DNA from: Wyeomyia smithii
Taxonomy: Eukaryota > Arthropoda > Insecta > Diptera > Culicidae
Reading direction: 5' to 3'
NCBI RefSeq assembly: GCF_029784165.1
Contig: NC_073696.1
Span: 20,479,530 to 20,543,529, forward strand
Length of the DNA stretch: 64,000 nt
Shown here in pieces: positions 33,601 to 44,625 of this stretch. The stretch's first letter is position 1. Each line of letters starts with the position of its first letter. The notes below the pieces were generated by a model, which saw only the letters and a program-made list of their open reading frames with translations, was not told the origin of the DNA and did no database searches. The position numbers and the translations under genes were made by a program.

Positions 33601-35820
33601 TCAGCGACTCATGCTGGATTGATAAACTGGATAGTTAAGAGAAGCACTAATTTATGGGCGTAGTGACCGATGTGCTAATAGTATAGCCAAGGACAGAAAA
33701 TTCTTGAGTCGTTTCATGTATTTCAATTCCTCCATTCCTTTCGTTAGTAAGTACAGATTTTTTTACCTCTTTTTAAAAAAATCAAGGTAACGAAATTTGT
33801 TAAGAATCGCTTCTTGAGGCATCGAAACACAGTTCATTGCAGTTTGTTTCTTACAGAAATCTTTCAATAAAGTCATAATTTCAACTATTTATAAATTATT
33901 CTAGCCAAGTCACACTAGAAAAATTTTGCTCCACAATAAATAGCACCCTGCAGCTGCCCTGAGCTTGAGTAAAAAATTGTACCTCTTCCGCTAGGTTTTT
34001 CAAAATAGTATGTACCGGCTTTTCCTTTTTCGGTTGGTACCTCTGACATACCGGTGCAACATTTGTCTGCAGTTCAGCCAGTGCATGTCTGCCGTCAGTG
34101 CAGGGAAAATTTCGGACTGGAAAAGTTTTTCACCATAATAGGAAACAAAAGCTTTCTCGCACCCTCAACTTCCTTCTCCCGAAATAGTATTATTAGCAAG
34201 CAAAACTGGGCCGGCTTTTGCAGTGCGGTACGGAGTAGAGAGCAAACAGAACACGGACGCCATCCATACCATGCCCCGCGTGTGTGTGTGTCTGGGTGTG
34301 TGGTGGCATAACTTGTTAGCAAAAGCCTTCGGAACATCCGGTTACGGTGAAACGTTAGAACCGTGATTCGACAAAATGGCAAACGGGTGAAAGAACGAGA
34401 GAGAGAGAGAGAGAAAGAGAAGGGGAACGTATGCGAAAATTAATTTCATATCTGACAAAATTTTATTACTGACTTTCGATTTCGAGGCGAGGTCGGACAG
34501 GAAACAACAATTTTGCTGAATCGAATTTCGCACTGATTTTGAGTAACTTTAATGCATTTAGTTGCACGCTTGTAACGAGGTTTGTGCATCTTAATCTAGT
34601 TGGAATTGTTTTTGGCAATGGGGGGAATATCATGTGAATTCAATTTAGTTGTTGTTTATGGCAATTAATGGTTGACTTCGGAACGATTCAATCTGGTTCC
34701 GTTCCGTCTAGTATTTTTTAATACAAATTTTATAGATTTACAACACTCAGCATTGTTTCAAGGATTTTCCTATTTTTACAAAGGAGGGGACGACGTTCTC
34801 ATTCCACGTGGACTGAAAAATCGTCATTTTAGTCTCCCCCGTCTCCCGATAAGACACGACCGCAAAGTTGACGTAGAGCTATGACAACCTTTCCTATGTC
34901 AATGTAATTATTGCAATCGGTTTGGAAATACACTTGATTGGTGTTCAATCAATTTGATAAATATCAGTAAAAATTCTCTTTCAACTCTCTCGATTTACTA
35001 AATGATTTAAAACCTTGAAGAGAAGCATTGTTTAATTGACTTGAAGTTATTCGAAAATATTGTTAAGGGTTGCTGGAGCACAGTTGTAGATAGAGTACCC
35101 ACTTCAACCAACCAAACAAAACAGTGTGAGTGAAACGTAATCTCAATGAAAATGTTTTATCAAATTAAGAATTTTAATAAGTGACAAAACAATTCATTTT
35201 ACTGCAATTCAAAACAAGTGGTCGTCCTCAAAAAAACAGTTGATTTTACTTCTTATAAAGCTTTGGAAATTTCCGCTCTCTTCGAAATAAAAACAGAACA
35301 GCATATTCGGCAGTACAAAATAGTGATACCTGATAAAATCTTGTTCAATTTTTCGTCATTTCGGAGATATTTTTCATTTTATTATCTCTAGCAACATTCC
35401 TGCAACAACTACTCTATTACAGGCGGCCAACACGCATAATTTCCATTTCCCAGATGATGATGAACTCGACCTACTAGCAATTGAAGCCCACCACGACGTG
35501 AGCAGGACTTCATCTTTCCATTGACTTCGCCTTCTTTGCCATGACTTTACATTGTAAATTGTGAATTCGATTGAAAAAATAACGATGTGACGATGTTCGA
35601 AACTGCTACCTGTGCTACCAGCATGATGAGAAAACTCGTTGTCTTGAATATTTACGGAGAGGACTAACGCCAAAACCAGACGGAAACGCGTAGGTGGTGG
35701 AATGAAGGAATGTGAAAAAGGGGATCGACTGCGCTGCACACTGTTTGTTGGTATACAGACGAAAATTGTGCGCAAAATACATTACACTGAGTATAATTGT
35801 TTAACATTTTTATTCAACTG
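30621..35820. other. non-coding DNA, few recognised features
   Basis: 30620-32000 is AT-rich with nothing recognised. 32150-34500 is more mixed in base content, with overlapping open frames on both strands and no familiar protein. A 33-bp piece at 34849-34883 (AGACACGACCGCAAAG, TTGACGTAGAGC) matches the start of repeat family M. There is no exon, tRNA or bounded element that I can support. Confidence 0.4.
34395..34424. repeat. (GA)n microsatellite
   Basis: About eleven GA units followed by GAAAGAGAAGGGG. Confidence 0.9.
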
Positions 35821-36269
35821 CAACGTTGCCAGTATCTGGATTTTGCCAGATTTTTGTTTGCGCGCCAGACAAACAGATAAGCCTCAGAATCTGCCAGATA
35901 TTTGAAACTGGGACCGATTTTTGCCAGATTTCATCCGCGAAAGCAAAGCAAAGCCTCGGTGCTACATTCCGATTCGGAATTCGACCTTCTGTTTATTATA
36001 CACCGACTTCGCAGCCAACTGATGAGTGTACAGGACAATTACGGAACTAGCGCTACGATCCTACTCACCTCGAGACCAGCTGGGATCATCATCCAAAAGG
36101 TCATCATTGCGAGACGGGCCATGGTTTGCCCTCAACTACCTACAGAAAGCAAAAAAGGTCTTCACTTTAAATTTTGTCGGGAATTTTATCCGACAATGAG
36201 TGCCAGATTTTTGTCAGACTTGTTATTTTTGTTTTGCAAGATTTTATTGAAAACTTAGTGGCAACGCTG
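35821..36269. mobile_element. non-autonomous hAT-type element
   Basis: Ends are CAACGTTGCCAGT on the left and, inverted from the right, CAGCGTTGCCACT. The flanks carry an 8-bp direct repeat with one mismatch: TTCAACTG (35813-35820) and GTCAACTG (36270-36277). An 8-bp duplication and CA(A/G)NGTTGCC ends fit the hAT superfamily. Copies of TGCCAGAT sit near both ends, like subterminal transposase sites. A SINE is nested inside at 35938-36085. Confidence 0.82.
35938..36085 (-). mobile_element. tRNA-derived SINE (Feilai-like), internally deleted
   Basis: Minus strand, starting CCAGCTGGTCTCGAGG at the 5' head and ending GCTTTGCTTTGCTTT. It matches the complete copy at 39999-40199 apart from a deletion that removes the B-box region between head and body. 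Confidence 0.8.
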
Positions 36270-36306
36270 GTCAACTGTGAAGACGCCAAAAAGGCATATC
36301 GTTAAG

Positions 36307-36447
36307 ATGGCACCTTTGACAAGCGGCAAAGCAGCTTGTTCAAACTTCCGTACGTACGACTTCCCTGTTGTTGCCAGGAGAGCTTGCCAAGCACGCTGGG
36401 TCCAAAGTTTTATTAAAACTGTTACGAAATACACTAGCTCGAAGTAA
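36307..36447 (+). pseudogene. H2B: histone H2B remnant, internally deleted
   Basis: Histone H2B pairs with H2A in the nucleosome core; this is a shrunken copy of 46 codons against about 124 normally. The ATG opens MAPLTSGKAA, one substitution from the insect H2B start MAPKTSGKAA. The last codons before TAA are TVTKYTSSK, the exact H2B C-terminus. Between them, in the +1 frame relative to the ATG (36364-36402), the sequence reads SLLLPGELAKHAGSK, the H2B C-terminal helix; an extra 2 bases then bring the end back into the starting frame. The histone-fold centre (about 75 residues) is missing. A decayed histone stem-loop follows at 36485. An hAT-type element ends 37 bases upstream of the ATG. 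The frame is open, but the product would not be a histone. Confidence 0.85.
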
Positions 36448-36484
36448 ATTGTATCATTCCTCCAGCCAAGTACAAAATGCAATC

Positions 36485-36500
36485 GGCCCTTCTTTGGACC
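36485..36500 (+). terminator. decayed histone mRNA 3' stem-loop
   Basis: GGCCCTTCTTTGGACC lies 38 bases after the H2B stop. The replication-dependent histone stem-loop is typically GGCCCTTTTCAGGGCC followed by ACCA-like bases; here ACGA follows. Two stem positions no longer pair, so processing is unlikely to work. Position and sequence support the H2B assignment. Confidence 0.7.
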
Positions 36501-36650
36501 ACGAACACGTTTTTGAAACAATATTGAGTTTTCTTAACTTGAAAATTATAGAACCCGCAGCTCTACATTTATTGTCACCGATCGAAAAATTGCCGCTTAA
36601 AGTCCAGGAAATTGAATTGGTTCTCCCTAAATGCGATCATGTTTTGATTA

Positions 36651-37647
36651 CACAGTGCAACCATTTTTGCCTTGGCTTCTATGCATGATTTTTCATGTAT
36701 TTTGACGTAAAAACAAATTTCCTCAAGTTTTAACACATTTCGCCTTAAGGGGCAACAGAGGCGCCATTTTTGCATTATTGGCCAGAACCGGTCAAAACAT
36801 AGAAATCTCGCTTCGGGTATGAGACAGAATTGCATCTTTAATAAAGTTAAATGCGACACCCGCAAAAAGGGGAGGATCGTGTGAAGACAAATTGTTATTG
36901 TATCTTTGAGTAGGTATCTCTTGATATTACAATAAACAGATTTCGAATAAGCGTCGAGATAAACCTATTTTAGTATTGTAGGAACATTGGGGCAAAATTG
37001 ACATGTTGCTGATATTATACGTGGATCAGACACCTACCAATCAATTCCTGTAACTTTTTTACTCAATATAAGACATAATTTGACTACCATTTCCAAGAAA
37101 TTATTGCGCTTTGTGAAATATACTAAAACCATGCCAAACCCATTTTAAATTCCTTTTTTTATTTTAAATCCCTTTTTTTATTTTAAATTCCTTGTTTTTA
37201 TTTTAAATTCCTTTTTTTTGCTTGACAAGTAGGTTTACAATTTTCCTACAATTATATTCACTTAACTGCGGAAGCAATTACCATCTTTTAATGAAATAAA
37301 GTTTAAAATATATGTAATAGTGTTGATATGCCTCCGTTTGTAGCAGAACACAATTAAAATTACGAATAAATATTAGTAAATAGTTATTTCATCACAAAAC
37401 ATCCATAAACATAAAATGCTTACATGTGCACAAATTCTTAGAATTTTGATATTTGGCTTTGAAACAACATGGCGTCGAAAAAACATCGAAAATTTCCGAT
37501 TTCTTAAAAATTAAAAATGGCGTCTCTGTTGCCTCTTAAGGTGATATGTATTAAAATTCGGGGGAATTTGTTTTTGCGTCAAAATACATGAAAAAATTAT
37601 ACATAGAAGCCAAGGCAGAAGAAAAAGTAAATTTTTGTTGCACTGTG
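36651..37647. mobile_element. 997-bp long-TIR element, TTA target
   Basis: Terminal inverted repeats of about 125 bp begin CACAGTGCAACC on the left and CACAGTGCAAC on the inverted right end, and match on through GCCTTGGCTTCTATG, TTTTGACGTAAAAACAAATT and GAGGCGCCATTTTT. It is flanked by a 3-bp direct repeat TTA (36648-36650 and 37648-37650). There is no transposase. The 3-bp TWA target would fit PIF/Harbinger-type MITEs, but the end sequence is not typical, so the class stays open. Confidence 0.85.
37141..37220. repeat. short tandem repeat, about 20-bp unit
   Basis: Four units of ATTTTAAATTCC(T)n inside the long-TIR element. Confidence 0.85.
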
Positions 37648-37650
37648 TTA

Positions 37651-38649
37651 TCGAGCTAGTTTCAATTATTGAAATTGGAGATCTATGATTGGCCCTGACC
37701 AGATGACCAGAAAATGACTACTTCAATTGAAAGGTGCCATTGGTGTGTTATAGTAGTGACACCAGCAAATTTGTTAAATTTATCGTCATTGCGGATTGCC
37801 ATTTGCCGATAGCACGGGATGATTTTAGTTCGGTTATTATTTTTTCACACACTGTAACCAAGCAAACAACACATATTACAAGTGAACACACGCTACCAGC
37901 ACACGCACAACTAACTATTAGCAAAACCCAAAGGGCTGATACAGATACGGACAGAATCACTCATATGTCCGGACATGTTCAGCAGTGCTATAGGCACAAT
38001 TGTATAACAGTGCGTCCCATACAGACGGGAGACCCAAACACCAGTGAAGTCCGTCGATTTCTTTCAACTGTAGATGATTTTGTCATTTAGGAAAAGCGTT
38101 TTAGTGACAAGGGGCTGTCCATAAGCCACGCAAATTGAGGCAAAACTTATTATTATTTTTCGAAACTATAAAAAATCGTCAGTGTATACGAACGAATAAT
38201 TTTAGGTTTTCTCGATGCGTTTTAGACGTTCGTTGATAAATTACCAAAAAAATCAGAAATTACATAAAAAATGGAAAACTTTTAATCATCTTTTTCTACA
38301 AAAACGCAAACTTTCCGCAAACTTTTAACACTGATTCTTGTAAAGCACGAGCAGGGCTTCCAGGCACACTATCAGGAACTGTGCTTATACGTACTTACAT
38401 TTAATGTTATTGAAGGTCAAAATTAGGAAAATTTCGCATATTCCCTACGTCGCCTGCGGTAGACTCTGCAGGGTTGAAATCAATTACTCTTCCAGTTTTA
38501 AGAAGCTGCGTACTTTACAAACAGTTGTTATTAGTAAACAAGTAGGTAGTTTTGCATTCAAACATATTTTTTTATAAAACATTCGGCAAGGGGGAACGTG
38601 TAGGTAGGCTAAGGTTTAGCGCTTGAGTTATTTATCCAATCGTTTTGTT
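37651..38649. other. non-coding DNA with an unassigned ORF
   Basis: A 118-codon plus-strand frame (37734-38090) was examined. It is rich in Thr, His and Arg and resembles no family I know; a shorter minus-strand frame overlaps it. CTATGATTGG at 37683 repeats the box of the promoter-like segment at 28566. Nothing else is recognised. Confidence 0.35.
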
Positions 38650-38822
38650 GTCAGAGAATGAATTGTATATTTTTGATCAAGCATTCCAATGAACTTATGT
38701 TTTTTTCTGGAGAACCATGGACAAATTAAGAAAAACGTGTATTTTCCGAAATATTAATAATTTTTCGAGATTAAATTTAAAACAACTCGAAAACCAAAAA
38801 AAAAACAACTCATTCTCTGACA
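38650..38822. repeat. small inverted-repeat element
   Basis: Ends GTCAGAGAATGAATTGT (38650) and its inverse CAACTCATTCTCTGAC (38806-38821) enclose about 140 bp of AT-rich DNA. It may be a miniature element; no target duplication is clear. Confidence 0.5.
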
Positions 38823-39987
38823 GTTTTTCTATACAACCAACGGTTTCTGGGCTACAATGCTTCGAATAAAACCTATGCCAAAAGGCATACGCCCTTTTAG
38901 AATGTAACTCATGGGTGTAAAAAATCTCTCCACCTGTGAAAAATGCTCAGTTTGCTAAGCCAAATACGTGTGCAAAGTTTCATTCAAATCAAAAATAGTC
39001 GATTAAATTTTCGCGTATTTCCAGGCGATTTGAAATGATTTTGCTCAGCTAATATAATAAACTTTTAATTGTATGCAAACATACCATAACAGCTTTAGTA
39101 GAATTCATTGAGAAATTATAAAAAATATGAAAAAATAACAAAATATAGATAAAAAACTTCAAAATGATGTGTTCAAAACATCCTAAATTAGAAATTTTCA
39201 TTTTGGTAATTTTGGCCGCTCCTTCATAAGAAGACCGTCTTATATGCATCCATTGGGGACTGATGGAATGTGAAGCATTTTTTGTAACATTTTTTGTCAC
39301 GCTCTTGTTGTTTTCTGTTTTTAAATTTGCACCCCCATGTTGTTGTAAAACGTAATGCTATGTGAATACTACCAAAGGAACTGAAGTAACCTGAAGGGTG
39401 GTAGAAATTGTTAAAACAGTGGACAAGAGTGAGTTCAAAATTGATTTTTAATAAATCTCAAAAATGTTAATTACATTTATATAAACCAGAAAAGACACAC
39501 AAATTTACTAACTTTAATTAAAGTGCTGAACTAAAATTAGTTATAAGTTTGAAAAAATTTGAAAACCCGGGAGTAAAATAATCAAAAATGCACCATGAAA
39601 TGAACCGAAGCACAGCTTTTAAATTCAAGACAACAAACTGAAAAATAATGTGGCACTTCAAGTTGCCAGCTAATCACGAATAAAAATAAAAGCGAATGAA
39701 CATTCAAATAAGAATTAATCAATTGGAAAAGCAACCACGAACTTTCCGATGTTTATTCTGACACATGTGTTAAAAGATGCAACCTTTCTTATAATTGGCT
39801 CCAACTTTTCATAGGTTTTATGTTGAATCTCATTTCGTATTGGCAACCAGCGGTCAAGGACAGATGACGCTCTCACACACGAAACAATATAACCCGTATC
39901 GTGAAAACAGGTTGCAGAAGGTTCCGCACTCTCAGCCATGCAACGCTGTTGCGTGTTGCATATCAATATTTGATATAATTTTTATTT
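38823..39987. other. AT-rich non-coding DNA
   Basis: No gene or bounded repeat is recognised; open frames are short. Confidence 0.4.
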
Positions 39988-39998
39988 GAGCCGCAAGT

Positions 39999-40199
39999 AA
40001 AAAAGCAAAGCAAAGCCTTGGTGCTACATTCCGTATCGAAACTCGACCTTCTGTTTGTTATACACAGACTTCGCAGCCAACTGTTAATTGTACAGGACAA
40101 TTGCGGGGCTAGCGCTACGATCCTACTGACACTAACAGTCTCTTCCGAGACAAGACTCGAACTTGTTAGGCCAGCATCGTACCTCGAGACCAGCTGGGA
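39999..40199 (-). mobile_element. tRNA-derived SINE (Feilai-like), full length
   Basis: A 201-bp element on the minus strand flanked by an 11-bp target duplication, GAGCCGCAAGT, at 39988-39998 and 40200-40210. The head holds an A-box-like TGGTCTCGAGG and a B box AGTTCGAGTCT, the internal RNA polymerase III promoter of a tRNA. The tail ends GCTTTGCTTTGCTTTTTT. Such SINEs borrow the machinery of a LINE. The name Feilai is from memory of Aedes repeats. Confidence 0.85.
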
Positions 40200-40257
40200 G
40201 AGCCGCAAGTTAATGAGGTGTAATATTTTGTTGACCGTGCTAGGAAACGGGGCTCAG

Positions 40258-40329
40258 CTCTGATTGCTGCAATAACGAACAAAATCTATTGAAAACAGGC
40301 CTGTACAAATTTCGTCCCTTTTGGCGTTC
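40258..40329 (+). repeat. repeat family M, copy C, left piece
   Basis: Matches copy A from TGATTGCTGCAA through ACAAATTTCGTCCC. The rest of the copy (44350-44411, ending ACGTAGTTCTACGT) lies on the other side of the LINE. Confidence 0.65.
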
Positions 40330-40565
40330 ATTTTTTTTTTTTTCAAGGGGGGATTTGTTAGTAGCTTAAGTATTTATGATAAATATTAGTAAATAATGAG
40401 TATGTGTGTCCAATCACAAATGGTGACTTCTCAACACTGTTAGAAATTTGTAATTTTAATTGTTAGGATTTGTTTGCTTTCGCAATTAGGACTTATCATT
40501 CGTAGGGATTTAAACCTTCTTGTCAGAAAAGGGGAAGTAAACTTACAACTAACTTAATTGCTAAC

Positions 40566-42884
40566 TTATTGGCTATAAAGAGAGCTTATCGTAGCAATTG
40601 AGGATTGCAACGATTTTTGTCGAAAATTGTTAATAATTTTACTTGACATAGCTTCTAATGGTTCAACACCAGTAAGTCTATGTAATTCGAGTGAACCAAA
40701 CCAAGGAGGACGCTTCAAAATCATTTTCAGAATTTTATTCTGAATCCTTTGGAGCGTTTTCTTCCTTGTTGAACAGCAACTTGACCAGATCGGTACAGCA
40801 TAAAGCATTGCTGGTCTAAAAATTTGTTTGTAAATCAAAAGTTTGTTCTTTAAACAAAGTTCAGAATCCCTTTTAATGAGAGGATATAAACATCTCGTAT
40901 ATTTGATGCACTTAGCTTGTATACTCTCAATGTGCTCTTTGAAAATAAGTTTTTTATCATAAATTAGTCCCAAGTACTTAACCTTGTCAGACCAAAGTAA
41001 AATAACCCCATTCATCTTGACAACGTGATTATTGTTTGGCTTGAGGAAAGAAGCCCTAGGCTTATGCGGAAAAATTATCATTTGAGTTTTAGAAGCATTG
41101 GGAGAGATTTTCGACTTTTGCAAGTAGGAAGAAAAAATATCTAAACTTTTCTGCAATCGACTGCATATGACACGAAGACTTTTTCCTTTTACGGAAATGC
41201 TTGTGTCATCGCAGAACAATGACTTTGTGCATCCTGGAGGCAAATCAGGAAGATCTGAAGTGAATATGTTGTACAGGAGACGGACCCAAGACTGAACCTT
41301 GAGGTACACCTGCTCTGACAGGAAATCTATCAGATTTTGAATTCTGATAGACAACCTGCAGAGTTCGATCAGTAAGATAATTTTTTGAAATTTTGATTAG
41401 GAAAATTGGAAAATTAAAAGTTTGCAATTTCGCAATCAAACCTTTATGCCAAACACTGTCGAATGCTTTTTCTATGTCTAAAAGAGCAGCTTCAGTGGAA
41501 TAACCTTCAGATTTGTTAGCTCGTATCATATTAGTAACTCTGAGCAATTGATGAGTTGTGGAATGCCCATGGCGAAATCCAAACTGTTCATTTGCAAAAA
41601 TTGAATTTTCGTTGATGTGTGACATCATTCTGTTAAGAATAATTCTCTCAAACAGTTTACTTATTGAAGAAAGCAAACAGATTGGTCGATAACTTGAAAC
41701 TTCAGCTGGGTTCTTATCCGGGGGTAAAATGGGAGTAATTTTTGCATTTTCCATAATTTGGGAAAATATGTAATTTTGAAGCAGCAATTGAAAATTTTCA
41801 CTAAAAATTCCATTGTGCTCTCAGGGAGATGTTTGATTAGTATATTAAAGATTCTATCGTCACCAGGTGCTTTCATATTTTTGAAATTTTTAATAATTGA
41901 TTTAATCTCATTCAAGTTAGTTTCAATTATTTCTGCAGGTAAAAAATTCTGGGAACAAATTAAATCAAATTGACGTGTGACTTCATTTTCAATTGGACTC
42001 ACAAAATTCAAATTTGAGTTATGAACACTCTCAAACTGCTGAGCAAGTCTTTGAGCCTTTTGTTCATTGGATACAAGAAAACGTTCACCATCTTTTAAAA
42101 CTGGAATAGGCTTTGAAGGTTTCTTAAGAATCTTCGACAGCTTCCAAAATGGTTTTGAATATGGTTTCAATTTTTCGACTTTAGTCTCAAAATTTTGATT
42201 TCTCAGAAGAGTAAATCTATGTTTAATCTCTTTCTGTAAATCTTTATAAATAGTTTTAAAAACAGGGTCACGAGAACGTTGATATTGACGTCTGCGGACA
42301 TTTTTCAAACGAATTAGAAGTTGAAGATTTTCGTCAATTATTGATGAATCAAATTTCACTTGAGCCTTTGGAACAGAATAATTCCTGGCATCAACAATTG
42401 CACATTTTAATGTTTCCAAAACGGAATCAATATTCACTTCGTTTTGCAAATCAAGCTCATTATTGAAATTTCTCTCAATATGAGTTTTGTATCTTTCCCA
42501 ATTAGCCTTTTTATAATTAAAAACAGAGCTCATAGGGTTTAAAACTGATTCATGTGATAAAGAAAAAGTTATTGGAAGATGGTCAGAATCAAAGTCAGCA
42601 TGTGTGATCAAATCACTACATACATGACTTTGATCTGTTAGCACCAAATCAATTGTTGATGGGTTACTTACAGAAGAAAAGCATGTAGGACTATTCGGGG
42701 ACAAAATAGAATACTATCCTGAAGAACAATCACTGAATAAAATTTTGCCATTGGAATTACTTTGAGAATTATTCCATGAACGATGTTTAGCGTTAAAATC
42801 GCCGATTATGAAAAATTTCGAACGATTGGCCTTCAATGGGCGAGCATTCCAATTTAATATTTTAATTGTTTTATTCAAAATCAT
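40566..42884 (-). pseudogene. Jockey-like LINE ORF2 (endonuclease and RT)
   Basis: ATG at 42884 (MILNKTIKILNWNARPLKANRSK) is the usual start of the endonuclease. It is fused directly to IIGDFNAKHRSWN, so the first half of the endonuclease, with its early catalytic residues, is deleted. A TAG follows near 42705; the frame then gives STIDLVLTDQ and DSDHLPITF, the endonuclease end. The RT runs through KAPGDDRIFN, SYRPICLLSSISKLFERI, GFRHGHSTTHQL, LLDIEKAFDSVWH (catalytic Asp), RAGVPQGSVLGP and LFCDDTSI (catalytic pair). Two frameshifts are visible, near 41755 and 41275. The FCDD box is shared with the copy at 62120, so it is a family trait, not damage. The C-terminus is intact to a stop at 40566. 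Confidence 0.92.
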
Positions 42885-44143
42885 TGCTAAATTTTAAATT
42901 AGAAACAATTTTAATAGTAAAATTTGTGCCTATTTGAATGGCTTCAAACAATGCTTTTGCCTGCAACATGGCGTTCATAAAATCGAACACTGCCTGTTGC
43001 AAAAAAGAAAGTTTACCTGCCGTAATGGGCCCTAGGCAGTTGACATTAGAAAAAATATTTTCGGCAGCAATATTAGCTGGAGTAATAGGTGTACAATTAT
43101 TTTCTAGCGTGTTTTGCTTACCCATATTAACGGCCATTTTCGAACTACCAACACTAGGCGGTATAATGTTCGAACTACCTGTAACCTGTGCATAAGTTAA
43201 ACGGGTATGCAAAGGAGTAGGTAAACTATGCGTCACTGGTACGCTTGGAGAATTTTGTTTTGAAGTTGGTTTTAATTGAGAAATTGAATTTTGTTTACCT
43301 TGCCTTGCTTTAACAATTGCTAAACGGACTGGGCATTGATAAAAATTTGACATATGGTTGCCGTTACAATTCGCACAGGAGTCTCCACAATTAAGACATT
43401 TTTGGTCCATGTTACAGAATTTGGAACCATGGCCATAACTTTGGCAAGTACGGCATTGGGTGATATGCTTTTCACCTCCGCCATACTTCCTATAAATTTC
43501 CCACTTTACACGCACATTATACAAAGCATGTGCTTTTTCAAAAAATTTTAAGTTGTTAACCTCATTGCGGTTAAAATGAATTAAATAACTAACAAGGGAA
43601 ATTCCAGTTCTTCTTGTTTTCGCCTCGTGATTTTTGTTTCATTAGAATTACTTGGGTAGGGGCTATGCCAAGTAATTCTGTTAAAGTAACTTTGATCTCT
43701 TCAACGGTTTGATCGTTGGTGAGACCTTTCAAGACAACCTTGAACGGCTTGGCGTTCTTGGTGTCATATGTAGAAAATTTGTACATCTTGTCAGTTAAAT
43801 ACTGAACAAGACGATCACGACCCTTTACTGAGTCGGCTAATAAGCGGCATTCACCTCTACGGCCAATTTGATAGGTAACTTTAACGTCAGAAACAAACTT
43901 TGAAAGTTCCTTTTTGAATATATTAAATTCAGAAGAAATAGTTACAACAATAGGTGGAACTTTCTACTTTTTCAAAGATTCTATATTTTGTATAGTTTCA
44001 TTATTGGTAACTTCCATTTCACCAGCTTCTTGCTCAGGCAAGATATCAAAAGGATTGTCACTACAGACACTCGAAGTGTCAGAAAGAGATGCCTCTCTTT
44101 TCCTCCCCGCAGCGATGCGAGGTTTCTTTTTCCGTCCAGCCAT
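42871..44143 (-). pseudogene. Jockey-like LINE ORF1 (gag-like)
   Basis: This encodes the RNA-binding ORF1 protein of the LINE. The ATG at 44143 starts MAGRKKKPRIAAGRKRE, a basic N-terminus. The middle contains FKVVLKGLTNDQTVEEIK, resembling the RNA-recognition-like fold common in this group (about 43720-43765). The C-terminal half has zinc knuckles: CRTCQSYGHGSKFC (CX2CX4HX4C), then CLNCG and CANCNGNHMSNFYQC. The frame is broken by a TAG at 43964-43966 and by a frameshift near 43600, after KQKSRGENK. The stop at 42871-42873 lies just inside ORF2, whose ATG is at 42884, a 14-base overlap fitting coupled translation. Confidence 0.88.
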
Positions 44144-44349
44144 TTCAGGTGATACGAAAAAAGTTAAAACAAATGTTAGATTCAAAAGTAGGTAGTCTTG
44201 AGAAAGACTGATGGGAAATAACTTTCAGATAGTCTTTAAAAGACACACTGACAAAACACAAACTTTGAAGCTATAGGCAGTCAAAGACCAGTCCACAAGC
44301 AACCGAAAAAACGTCTGATCTGTAGGACAGTTCAAGACGCACTGACTTT

Positions 44350-44411
44350 TTTTGGCGTTTATAGATTCTCATTATACACCGCTTACTTGAAGACGTAGTT
44401 CTACGTAAAAA
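44350..44411 (+). repeat. repeat family M, copy C, right piece
   Basis: Continues copy C after the LINE and ends ACGTAGTTCTACGT, the family M end motif. 44412-44534 has no recognised feature. Confidence 0.6.
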
Positions 44412-44625
44412 TCCAAGCTGCTTTTACTCATTTACCAGTTACGAATATTCTATTTATTTTTCTGTTCCTTATGATAGCCTTTATATTCGTTTGCAGTCGT
44501 ATTTGACTACCGATTTGAAAGAATTTGAAAATAAAATAGTAGGAGGTTGTATTCAAGACGCACACTATCAACAAACGCTTTGTTGAGAGCGTTTCCTTAA
44601 CCCGAATTAACCCAATGATGCCATA

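Larger units (their letters stand above)
40331..44349 (-). mobile_element. Jockey-like LINE, nearly full length
   Basis: Minus strand: a short 5' leader beginning near AGTCAGTGCGTCTTG (about 44347), ORF1, ORF2, a 3' UTR of about 220 bp, and an A tail (T run 40331-40343 on the plus strand). It is flanked by the direct repeat TTTTGGCGTT at 40319-40328 and 44350-44359. Its 3' UTR is nearly identical to that of the truncated copy at 62120-62707, so both derive from one recent family. It inserted into repeat family M copy C. Confidence 0.92.

Noticed and set aside
37734..38090. 118-codon plus-strand frame after the long-TIR element
   Set aside because: Not recognised, repeat-flanked, and without a convincing start context or homologue. 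Left as an unassigned ORF.
41200..41225. FCDD instead of FADD as an inactivating RT mutation
   Set aside because: The second copy at 62120-62707 has the same FCDD, so it is a family feature.
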